Assembly (NCBI RefSeq): GCF_963666675.1
Contig: NZ_OY762929.1
Coordinates: forward strand, 4,156,001 to 4,220,000
Origin: an uncultured Desulfobacter sp.
Lineage (GTDB): Bacteria; Desulfobacterota; Desulfobacteria; Desulfobacterales; Desulfobacteraceae
DNA: 64,000 nucleotides
Direction of reading: 5' to 3'
The notes under the pieces were generated by a model, which ran no database searches, was not told the origin of the DNA, and worked only from the letters and a program-made list of their open reading frames with translations. The position numbers and the translations under genes are program-made. Shown in pieces: positions 43,558-51,564 of the stretch (within the stretch, counting starts at the first letter, position 1; the number at the start of each line of letters is the position of its first letter).

Positions 43558-44562
43558 ATGTTCAAAAAAATTTTGACCACACTGGCAGCACTTTTCATGG
43601 CCGCCACCCTGAGCATCCCGGCATCAACCGCAGGTGAAAGCCTGATCCTGGCCACGGCAACCACCGGCGGAACCTATTACCCGGTGGGTGTTGCCATCGG
43701 CACCCTTGCCAGCATCAAACTGGCAAAAACACACCAGATCACCGTCACGGCCATCAATTCGGCCGGTTCCGGTGAAAATATCCAGATGCTCAAAAACAAA
43801 GAGGCACAGATGGCCATCCTCCAGTCCCTGTTCGGATTGAACGCCTACAAAGGCATGGGACCTTACGAGGGAAAGCCGGTTACGGATTTCAGGTCCGTCA
43901 GCATGCTGTGGGAAAACGTTGAACATTTTTCTTTGAACGCCAAAGCTGTTAAAACCGGAACCATTTCGGACCTTGGACATATCCAGGGCGAAAAGTTCTC
44001 CATCGGCAAACGTGGCTCCGGCACCGAAGGATCCGGCAGAACCCTTCTCAAGGCAATGGGCATTGATCCGGAAACGGACATGGTCCTTGAATTTTTAGGC
44101 TACACCCCCAGCGCCCAGGCCATGATGGATAATCGGATCATCGGCTCCAACATTCCGGCCGGGGCCCCTGCGGCAGCCATTACCCAGCTGTATGCCCAGA
44201 TGGGCAACAAAAAGGTTAGAGTGCTGGACTTCACCGACGAACAGCTGGCGAAAATCCAAGAGGTCTACCCCATCTGGAACCGGTATGTTATCCCTGCCAA
44301 TACCTACCCGGGACAGTCCAAAGAGATCAACACCATTTCCCAGCCCAACTTCCTTGCCGCGCATCCGGATGTGTCCGAAGAAACCGTATACTTGATCACT
44401 AAAACCATGTACGAAAACCTGCCGTTTCTTTCCAGCATTCACAAGGCGACCAAGGTCATGAACATCAAAAAAGCCATTGCCGGCCTGCCCGTTCCCCTGC
44501 ACCCCGGTGCGGCCAGATACTACAAAGAAGTGGGCATCGATATTCCTGAATCTTTGCTCTAA
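43558..44562 (+). CDS. TAXI-family TRAP transporter solute receptor
   Basis: A 334-residue periplasmic protein. Signal peptide MFKKILTTLAALFMAATLSI with cleavage after STA-GE. The start of the mature protein, LILATATTGGTYYPVGVAIG, is the TAXI hallmark. The segments AINSAGSGENIQML, LGHIQGEKFSIGKRGSG and TPSAQAMMDNRI fit the same fold. It captures a carboxylate for the permease encoded 182 bases downstream. Neighbourhood with a LarA homologue points to a hydroxyacid. Confidence 0.93.
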   Translation: MFKKILTTLAALFMAATLSIPASTAGESLILATATTGGTYYPVGVAIGTLASIKLAKTHQITVTAINSAGSGENIQMLKNKEAQMAILQSLFGLNAYKGMGPYEGKPVTDFRSVSMLWENVEHFSLNAKAVKTGTISDLGHIQGEKFSIGKRGSGTEGSGRTLLKAMGIDPETDMVLEFLGYTPSAQAMMDNRIIGSNIPAGAPAAAITQLYAQMGNKKVRVLDFTDEQLAKIQEVYPIWNRYVIPANTYPGQSKEINTISQPNFLAAHPDVSEETVYLITKTMYENLPFLSSIHKATKVMNIKKAIAGLPVPLHPGAARYYKEVGIDIPESLL

Positions 44563-44609
44563 ATTTACCTGAAAGAACCAATTTTCAAGGTACTTTCATG
44601 TTTTGCCGT

Positions 44610-44693
44610 GGGGCGATACCGGGTGTTGACAGCCCCGGACGCCCCATGGCCGCCAGTATAACATTCGCCTGGAAAACAAACGTTTTCCAGGCG
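44610..44693 (+). other. Tandem hairpins between receptor and permease genes
   Basis: Two stem-loops lie in the 181-base gap. The first is GGGGCG (44610) / CGCCCC (to 44645), with an inner CCGGG / CCCGG. The second is a perfect CGCCTGGAAAAC-aaac-GTTTTCCAGGCG (44666-44693). Neither has a T-run. They are placed to protect the receptor transcript from 3' decay or to reduce read-through. Confidence 0.7.
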
Positions 44694-44743
44694 TAACCGG
44701 ATAATTTTGCCGGATCAATTTGTAAGACAAGAAGGTAAAAAGA

Positions 44744-46654
44744 ATGGAACCATGTAACATGGAGCCCCAAAGCACAGAAAAAGAGACGGACGGCGAGGCC
44801 ATCGTCGTAAAAAAACGATTATCGCCGCAGATGGAATCTCTGCTCTACTGGACCGGCGTTTTGATGGCAGTGTTTCATATCTGGGTGAATACGGTGGGGG
44901 TAATGCCTGAAATACAGCGTAACGCCATCCATTTTGGATTTATTTTGTTCATGGGATATCTGATCTATCCGTTCAATGAACGCTTTGCATCCAAACTCAA
45001 GTGGGTGGATGTGGGGCTGGCCCTGCTTGCCGTATGTGCCGCCCTCTACCTGGTTTTTTTCGAAGACGCCCTCCATGCCCGAAACGAGGTACCCATTCTG
45101 TCGGACCTGATATTTGCCGGGATCGCCATTGTGTTGATGCTTGAAATCACCCGGCGCACCTGCGGCTATATCATCCCGACCCTTGCCATTATCTTTCTGG
45201 GTTATGCGTTGTGGTTCGGCCAATATATGGGCGGTATGTGGAGTTTTCCGGGTGTAAGTCTCCAGCGCATGCTCTACCGGATGTACTTTGCGCCGGACGG
45301 TATTTTCGGCACCATCGCCACCATCTCATCAACCTTTGTGTTCCTGTTTGTATTGTTTGCGGCATTCCTGCTCAAATCCGGGGCCGGGGATTTTATTATC
45401 CGGCTGAGTGTGGCCGCCATGGGCAAAATGATCGGCGGTCCTGCAAAAATGGCGGTATTTGCAAGCGGACTGATGGGCTCTATCTCCGGTTCTGCCGTGG
45501 CCAACACCGTGGGCACAGGGTCCATCACCATTCCCTTGATGAAGCGGGTGGGATTTTCCGCCAAATTTGCCGGGGGCGTGGAGGCGGCCGCCTCCACAGG
45601 CGGCCAGCTGATGCCGCCCATCATGGGCGCCGGGGCCTTTATCATGAGCCAGTGGACCCAGATCCCTTACCTGCAGATTGTCGGGGTAGCCATTATCCCG
45701 GCCCTGCTCTACTTTCTAAGTGTCGCCTTTTTTGTCCACCTGCGGGCAAAAAAGCAGGGACTCAAGGTCATGGAAGATCATGAAATACCCAAAATTTCAG
45801 ATGTCATGAAAGAGGGGTGGCACTTTTTTATTCCCATCGGCGTGCTCATCGGCCTGCTCATGGCAGGATTTACCCCCACCTATTCCGCCTGCGCAGGTAT
45901 CGCTGCCATTGTAGCGGCTTCCTGGCTGAACAAAAATACCCGCATGGGCCTCGGAGACATTCTGGATGCCTTTGCCCAGGGCTCGCGCGGCATGGTAACC
46001 ACCGGTGTGATTCTATTGTGCTCGGGGATAGTGATCGGCGTGGTGCTCATGGTGGGTGCCGGCATCAAGTTTTCCATCCTTATCTCCGGCATTGCCGGCG
46101 GCAGCCTTTTGATTACCATCATCCTGGTCGCCCTGGCCTCCCTGGTACTGGGCATGGGGTTACCCGTCACAGCCTCGTACATTGTTCTTGCCGTGCTGGC
46201 TGCGCCCTCCCTTGAAATGCTTGGTGCTCCTTTGATCGGCGCCCACATGCTCATCTTCTGGTACTCCCAGGATGCCAACGTCACCCCACCGGTCTGCCTG
46301 GCCGCGTACTCGGCCGCCGGCATATCCGGCAGCGCGCCCCTGGCCACGGGCATCGAGTCCTGGAAACTGGCCAAGGGGCTGTACATCATTCCCCTATTGT
46401 TCGTGTACACCCCCATCCTGTTCCAGGGCAATTTCATGGAGGTGGCAGAGGTCAGCATCGCCGCACTGGTGGGTCTGTTCTGCTTTGCAGCCTTTTTTGA
46501 AGGGTATCACCGCAACCATTTGAATTGGCTGTTCAGGGCAGGCTATCTTGCATCCGGCGTGTTACTCATCTGGCCGCTGATGTGGTGCCACGGGGCCGGC
46601 CTTGCCTTGTTTATCACCCTGGCGCTGCTTCAGGGGAAACCCGCCCGAAATTAA
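44744..46654 (+). CDS. TRAP transporter permease, fused DctQ-DctM type
   Basis: A 636-residue integral membrane protein combining the small four-helix (DctQ-like, about 40-180) and the large multi-helix (DctM-like, about 190-600) subunits, as usual for TAXI systems. The large subunit shows GLMGSISGSAVANTVGTGSI, GGVEAAASTGGQLMPPIMGA and GMGLPVTASYIVLAVLAAP. It uses an ion gradient to import the solute delivered by the receptor. AGAAGGT precedes the ATG. Confidence 0.94.
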   Translation: MEPCNMEPQSTEKETDGEAIVVKKRLSPQMESLLYWTGVLMAVFHIWVNTVGVMPEIQRNAIHFGFILFMGYLIYPFNERFASKLKWVDVGLALLAVCAALYLVFFEDALHARNEVPILSDLIFAGIAIVLMLEITRRTCGYIIPTLAIIFLGYALWFGQYMGGMWSFPGVSLQRMLYRMYFAPDGIFGTIATISSTFVFLFVLFAAFLLKSGAGDFIIRLSVAAMGKMIGGPAKMAVFASGLMGSISGSAVANTVGTGSITIPLMKRVGFSAKFAGGVEAAASTGGQLMPPIMGAGAFIMSQWTQIPYLQIVGVAIIPALLYFLSVAFFVHLRAKKQGLKVMEDHEIPKISDVMKEGWHFFIPIGVLIGLLMAGFTPTYSACAGIAAIVAASWLNKNTRMGLGDILDAFAQGSRGMVTTGVILLCSGIVIGVVLMVGAGIKFSILISGIAGGSLLITIILVALASLVLGMGLPVTASYIVLAVLAAPSLEMLGAPLIGAHMLIFWYSQDANVTPPVCLAAYSAAGISGSAPLATGIESWKLAKGLYIIPLLFVYTPILFQGNFMEVAEVSIAALVGLFCFAAFFEGYHRNHLNWLFRAGYLASGVLLIWPLMWCHGAGLALFITLALLQGKPARN

Positions 46655-46765
46655 GTAACGGCCATGGGCCGACCTGGTCCATCCGCCACAGGGTCAGCCC
46701 ACAATGAACGTTAAAAACGCTGTGTGGATTACACAAACTTTCCTTAAAAACAGAAGGAGCCGTAG

Positions 46766-47467
46766 GTGCGAGAACTGTTTAAAAAAATTCCCAAGAAAAA
46801 AGTAAGCGACAAAGTCTTTGACCAGGTAAAATCCCTGATCGTTACCGGCAAGCTGCTGCCCGGTCAGAAAATCCCCTCGGAAATGGATTTGATCGGTCTG
46901 TTTGCTGTGAGCCGGTCTTCGGTCCGGGAGGCAATACTGCGCCTGGAGTGCCTGGGATTTGTGGAACAGCGCCACGGCGAAGGCACCTTTGTAAAATCCG
47001 CCACCGAAGCGGTTGTGCTGGATTATATGACTGAAATTTCCAGGGAAACGGATTTTATGTCCGGCCTCATGGAAATCCGCAATGTCCTCGAGGTCTGGGC
47101 CGCCCGCACTGCAGCAGCCCGGGCCACGGACGAAAACATCGGCGTGTTGATGAATATCATCACGGCCATGAAAGAGCGCCGGAAACCCGAACCGCCCAGA
47201 TTCGACAACAATGTCACCCTTCATCGCCAGATTGTTGCGGCCACCCACAACCCCTTTCTCATCCACATGATGGGTTCCATTTTAGGCTGGATCGGCACGG
47301 TCACCCATCAGATATACGAAAACCCCCGCACCGCACCGGAACTCTACCAGGAAATCACCCGCCAGCACTGTCAGGTTGTAGATGCCATTATCGACAGAGA
47401 TGAAAAGGCGGCGGAACAGGCCATGGTGGCGCACTTGGAATTTGTTTCCCAGCGCATCACCAATTAG
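46766..47467 (+). CDS. GntR-family transcriptional regulator, FCD (FadR-like) subgroup
   Basis: A 233-residue regulator starting at GTG, preceded by GAAGGAG. The winged helix (about 10-80) shows LLPGQKIPSEMDLIGLFAVS then RSSVREAILRLECLGFVEQR and HGEGTFV. The all-helical FCD effector domain (about 95-230) includes the metal-binding type pattern (D-N-N-V-T-LHRQI...H). It closes the TRAP operon and probably represses it in the absence of the transported acid. Confidence 0.92.
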   Translation: MRELFKKIPKKKVSDKVFDQVKSLIVTGKLLPGQKIPSEMDLIGLFAVSRSSVREAILRLECLGFVEQRHGEGTFVKSATEAVVLDYMTEISRETDFMSGLMEIRNVLEVWAARTAAARATDENIGVLMNIITAMKERRKPEPPRFDNNVTLHRQIVAATHNPFLIHMMGSILGWIGTVTHQIYENPRTAPELYQEITRQHCQVVDAIIDRDEKAAEQAMVAHLEFVSQRITN

Positions 47468-47597
47468 TAAATCAACGATAATTGTCCAAGGGACGTGCCC
47501 CCAACCAGATTACGGGCACAAGTTCCCTACCTGTAATATCCGGCTGGAGGCAATGGGTTGTCATTGTTCTGAGATGTTTGACTTTTTTAAAATCTGA

Positions 47598-49343
47598 TTA
47601 TTCCACTTCGAATACAAGTTTTTCCCTGAAGACTTTGCCGGAGGCATTCCGGGTGAGGACCTCAACACTGTGCGGGCCGACTTCAAGATCGGTGGGAACG
47701 CTGCATTGAAACAGATGGGTGGAGCGGCCCGGGGTCGTATGGAGCCAATCGCCAAGATCAACGGCCTGTCCCGGTCCGTACTGGGTTCCAGTAAATGCGC
47801 CGTTGTCCCAATTTTTATCAAAAAGGGCAAAACCGGGAACACCGCGCAGCACATACATTTCCAGGGGCAGGGCATAGGGGTCCATGATATCCTCTGAATA
47901 TTGTGCAGTCACAGTCGTACGCCTGTTTTTATCAAATACGCAAACAACCTTATCCTCTTTGTTGGCAGACCATACGTTGGCCACCAATTTCGTGGTTGAA
48001 AGCTGATCACTTGAAATGATGTTTCTGTTTTCAAGATCATTGATGGTGACGTCTTCGCCTGCCGCTCTGCTGTCATACCAGGACTGGAACTCATCGGTCA
48101 GAAAAGCCATGTGGATCTGTTTGTCATATGCCTTGGCACCGGCCTTGTAGACATCTTCGTAGTCGTTGCCGCTGAAGGCGAAGACCATGTGACCGCGGGG
48201 CACACCATCCCTCATATAGGATACGGGCACACCGGTATCATCCAGATCCCCGGACCACCAGCTGCCGCAGGCGGCACCGACAATGATCTGGTCAAAGGGC
48301 GTCTGCTGCCCCCAGCCGTCAAGTTCATCACCGGCCTTAAAGTGTGACAGGGTATGGGTATGACCGCCTAAAGAGACAACCTTACGGCCGTCCAAAAGCG
48401 CATAAAGATCCTCACGATTGTCCACCTGATGCCGGTCACTTGTGCGGTCAAGGTCGGATACGATGGGAATATGCATATTCAGGACAATCAGTTTGTCCAT
48501 GGGAACATAGGCCAGGTCATTGGCCAGCCATTCCATCTCAGCATCACTGATTTTACCGTTATAGCTGCTGGAACCAGCACTGGGATACTCAACACTGTCC
48601 AGGATGACAAAGTGGACATCCCCATAGTTGAAAGAGTAATAGGTCGCACCCATGTAGCTTTTCATGGTGTCGAAGGAATCTTCATCCCGGGTGGCGTCAA
48701 AGTCCAGATCATGGTTACCGGGTACGTAATAGACGGGGATCCCCATTTTACCCATGACTTCCAGATAACGGGGATAAAGACTTAAATCATCACCGACGTT
48801 GTCGCCCATGGAGATACAGAAACGTGCTTTTGTGCCTTGTACCTCCTTGACCAGGGAGTCTCTTAGAAAATTGATTTCACGATCATTATAAACCTGGGTA
48901 TCACCGGTGATAATGGCCTTGAATTTAGATTCCTTACCCACTCTGTACAAAGGGAAATTTACCATGTTCGGCAGTAAACCGGTGGGGTCAAGGCCTCTAA
49001 ATCTCTGAATTTCGTCCGGAGAACCTTCCGGTTTGTGGACGTAGCTGAACTGCGGCAGGTTGTTTTCATCCACAGGGGTCATCCAGCCACTGGGCTTGAC
49101 CACAAAAACAACCATATCATCATAGGCCGGCAGCTCATATATGCCTTTGCTGTTGGTCTGGGTGACTTCCTTGCCGTTTGATACACACACCTTTGGAATG
49201 CCGCGTTCCCAGGTCTCCTGAATACCGTTCTGGTTGCGGTCCCAGAACACTTTACCCGTCACGGTATCTGCTGCTGCGGCTTGATTGGTTAACGCACCCA
49301 GCAGTAAACCCACTGACAGTGCGATCGCTCCTTTTTTCATCAA
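47598..49343 (-). CDS. Secreted calcineurin-like phosphoesterase with MetallophosN/C domains
   Basis: A 581-residue exported protein. Signal peptide 1-24 (ends QAAAAD). Residues about 26-125 form an SdrD-B/MetallophosN-type beta domain (VFWDRNQNGIQETWERGIP). The phosphoesterase core (about 135-375) has GDTQ, GDNVGDD, GNHDLDFD, NMHIPIV and GGHTHTL. A MetallophosC beta domain (about 390-580) ends the protein. There is no sorting tail, so it should be periplasmic or released, unlike the phosphoesterases at 2-11 kb. The substrate is unknown. It is single, on the minus strand. Confidence 0.88.
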   Translation of the reverse strand: MMKKGAIALSVGLLLGALTNQAAAADTVTGKVFWDRNQNGIQETWERGIPKVCVSNGKEVTQTNSKGIYELPAYDDMVVFVVKPSGWMTPVDENNLPQFSYVHKPEGSPDEIQRFRGLDPTGLLPNMVNFPLYRVGKESKFKAIITGDTQVYNDREINFLRDSLVKEVQGTKARFCISMGDNVGDDLSLYPRYLEVMGKMGIPVYYVPGNHDLDFDATRDEDSFDTMKSYMGATYYSFNYGDVHFVILDSVEYPSAGSSSYNGKISDAEMEWLANDLAYVPMDKLIVLNMHIPIVSDLDRTSDRHQVDNREDLYALLDGRKVVSLGGHTHTLSHFKAGDELDGWGQQTPFDQIIVGAACGSWWSGDLDDTGVPVSYMRDGVPRGHMVFAFSGNDYEDVYKAGAKAYDKQIHMAFLTDEFQSWYDSRAAGEDVTINDLENRNIISSDQLSTTKLVANVWSANKEDKVVCVFDKNRRTTVTAQYSEDIMDPYALPLEMYVLRGVPGFALFDKNWDNGAFTGTQYGPGQAVDLGDWLHTTPGRSTHLFQCSVPTDLEVGPHSVEVLTRNASGKVFREKLVFEVE

Positions 49344-49639
49344 AATCCCTCCACGATTTCAGTATATTAGATTATAACGCTTTGAACAGACAAACAGATT
49401 ATCATAGAAATTCGGGTTGTTATCCTCCTCCTTTGCTAAAATTTTTATTGTTCCACCTACTTTGGAAACATGGTTAAAATTAATTTTGAAACTGCTGTAA
49501 CACATGAAATGTTAATTTCTCAGAAAATCTGTCGTCATCGACGTTATTATCTGTACCAAGGCAATATTTATTATACATTACCAACAAATTAAGATTTAGT
49601 TGGGGTGTTGAATTACTGAAATTTACGATTTTATCGTAG
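49344..49639. promoter_or_regulatory. AT-rich gap between SPFH operon and phosphoesterase
   Basis: A 296-base gap. On the minus strand a TATAAT hexamer at 49575-49570 could serve the phosphoesterase, but no good -35 is seen. A six-base hairpin TACGAT-ttt-ATCGTA lies just past the SPFH operon stop. No coding region was recognised. Confidence 0.35.
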
Positions 49640-50641
49640 TTATTTTTTGATGGAAGGCGGGACCAATAAGGTGTCTATTTGCCCATGTGAATGATTTTTA
49701 ACAACACGGATTTCCCCCAATTTAGGATATAGGGTTTTAATGAAATCCAGATAGATTTTTTTCAGGTTGGCCTGGGGGTTTTGTTTATACGCCTGATAAC
49801 GGGAAGAGAGCCTTGATGCCTCTCCCTGGGCGGCAAGGATTTTTTTGCTTTTATATGACCGGGCGTTTTGAACGATGGCATTGGCCTCTGAACGGGCTGC
49901 GGGCACGGCGCGGTTGTATTTTCCCTGGGCCTCATTGAGAGCCTTTTTCTTTTCCACCTCGGCGTTGATCACCTTATCAAAATACTGCTGCACCTTTTCC
50001 GGCGGGGTGATTTCTTTGATTTCCAGAAACGTAAGGCGGATGCCGGTATTAAATTTTGCAAGTTTATCAATCAATGCCGTCTGGATATCAAACTCAAGCT
50101 GTTTTTTCCCAAAGGTTAATATTTTATCAATTTCCAAACAGGCAAGATGATGGACAATCAGGTCGGCAGTGCAACGCTCCATAAAAAAATCAGGGTTGGT
50201 TATCCCATACAGATATTGGACGGGATCATCAATTGTATATTTGATAACCATGGTGATGGCGATGATATTGTTATCTCCGGTAATGCAATAGGGCACCAGT
50301 CGGGTCCTGCCAAAAAAATCACCCGAGGCACCATTGCCCTTTTCCTGATCTTGGAACCCGGAACTGAAATCGCTGATCACCAGGGTCTTGACCTCTCTGA
50401 TCGGCACGATGGTTATTTTGTCTATGGGCCACGGCAATTTGTAATGCAGGCCGGGCAGTACCCGCGGCGCAACAATCTTGCCGAACCGGGTCAACACCCC
50501 CACGGCATCGCCTTTAATCTGGTAAATTCCGCTCAAACAATATGCGAACAATGCCGAAAGCAACAGCCATTTTAAATAGACACCGATCAACTGACGGCCT
50601 GCCGTGACCAAAGCCCGGGGAATGAGTCCGTCTTGTTTCAT
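49640..50641 (-). CDS. SPFH-domain protein, HflK-like (third gene of the operon)
   Basis: A 333-residue protein with an N-terminal membrane segment (about 22-42) and an SPFH/band-7 domain (about 43-230). VGVLTRFGKIVAPRVLPGLH followed by YKLPWPIDKI is HflK-type. The helical tail (about 230-310) is rich in Ala/Glu/Lys/Gln, as expected of a coiled-coil wall. HflK and HflC form a large cage around FtsH in the inner membrane. Overlap of four bases with the middle gene. Confidence 0.85.
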   Translation of the reverse strand: MKQDGLIPRALVTAGRQLIGVYLKWLLLSALFAYCLSGIYQIKGDAVGVLTRFGKIVAPRVLPGLHYKLPWPIDKITIVPIREVKTLVISDFSSGFQDQEKGNGASGDFFGRTRLVPYCITGDNNIIAITMVIKYTIDDPVQYLYGITNPDFFMERCTADLIVHHLACLEIDKILTFGKKQLEFDIQTALIDKLAKFNTGIRLTFLEIKEITPPEKVQQYFDKVINAEVEKKKALNEAQGKYNRAVPAARSEANAIVQNARSYKSKKILAAQGEASRLSSRYQAYKQNPQANLKKIYLDFIKTLYPKLGEIRVVKNHSHGQIDTLLVPPSIKK

Positions 50642-51564
50642 TTCGGTTTTTCCAAATTCAGTTTGTCGTCGATGTGCAGATATTTAAACAGTTCGGAATC
50701 AGTGGAAAGGATCAGGGTGGTGTCCTTTCCCAGTATGGTGCTGTAAGTTTCAAGGGACTGGATAAAATTAAAGAACTCGCCGCCTTCCCGGTAGGCCTCG
50801 GTGTATATCTCCATGGCCCGCTTATCCCCCTCCCCTTTCAGGATGAGCGCCTGTTTTTGGGCCTTTGCTTTTATCTCCTGGGCCTGTTTTGCCGCTTCAA
50901 TGGATATCTTTTCGGCGGCCTCATACCCTTCAGCCTTTATTTTATCTGCTTCCTTGATACGTTCCGACCGCATGCGTTCATAAACCGAATTGATGACCAC
51001 AGACGGATAGGCAAGCCGCTGGACGCCGGTACGCTGTATTTGAATGCCATATTTTTGAATACTGTTCTGATTGGCGGTTTCGGTGATCTGATTCTCAATC
51101 TTATCGAGAAGCACATTCCGGGCATCGGTATTGATGATATTGTCGATGGTGTAATCGGCCAAAACAATACTCAGTTTTGAGTTGACAATATCCCCAAGTT
51201 TGAGCACGGCATTGGATGTCTGACCCATGGCCTGGAAAAACAACAGGGGATCATAAATTTTCCACAATACATAACAGCTGATAATGATCGGTTTCTTATC
51301 GCCAAGCAGCAGCTGGGTCGGCTGGGTTTCAAACAGATCGGACCGCTTGTTGAACCGGTTTACGGTCTCTAAAAAACCAGGCAGTTTCATTTGTAATCCC
51401 GCATCTTTAATAATTCGGGCAGGCCTGCCGAACCGGGTGAGTATGACCAGTTCATTTTCAGCCACTGTAAACAAAGAGAGAGACCCCATCCACACCGCCA
51501 TAAGTCCGATGCAGACCATGGCGATCCGTGATGTGAATGGTTTTGAGATGTTTGACGTTTTCAT
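50638..51564 (-). CDS. SPFH-domain protein, HflC-like (middle gene of the operon)
   Basis: A 308-residue protein. Membrane segment about 13-33. SPFH domain: VAENELVILTRFGRPARIIK and GLQMKLPGFLETVNRFNKRS are HflC-like, as is the LLGDKKPIIISCYVLWKIYD segment. The coiled coil (about 205-255) contains RIKEADKIKAEGYEAAEKIS. Overlaps both neighbours by four bases, so the three products are probably made in fixed ratio. No ftsH is near. Confidence 0.87.
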   Translation of the reverse strand: MKTSNISKPFTSRIAMVCIGLMAVWMGSLSLFTVAENELVILTRFGRPARIIKDAGLQMKLPGFLETVNRFNKRSDLFETQPTQLLLGDKKPIIISCYVLWKIYDPLLFFQAMGQTSNAVLKLGDIVNSKLSIVLADYTIDNIINTDARNVLLDKIENQITETANQNSIQKYGIQIQRTGVQRLAYPSVVINSVYERMRSERIKEADKIKAEGYEAAEKISIEAAKQAQEIKAKAQKQALILKGEGDKRAMEIYTEAYREGGEFFNFIQSLETYSTILGKDTTLILSTDSELFKYLHIDDKLNLEKPK

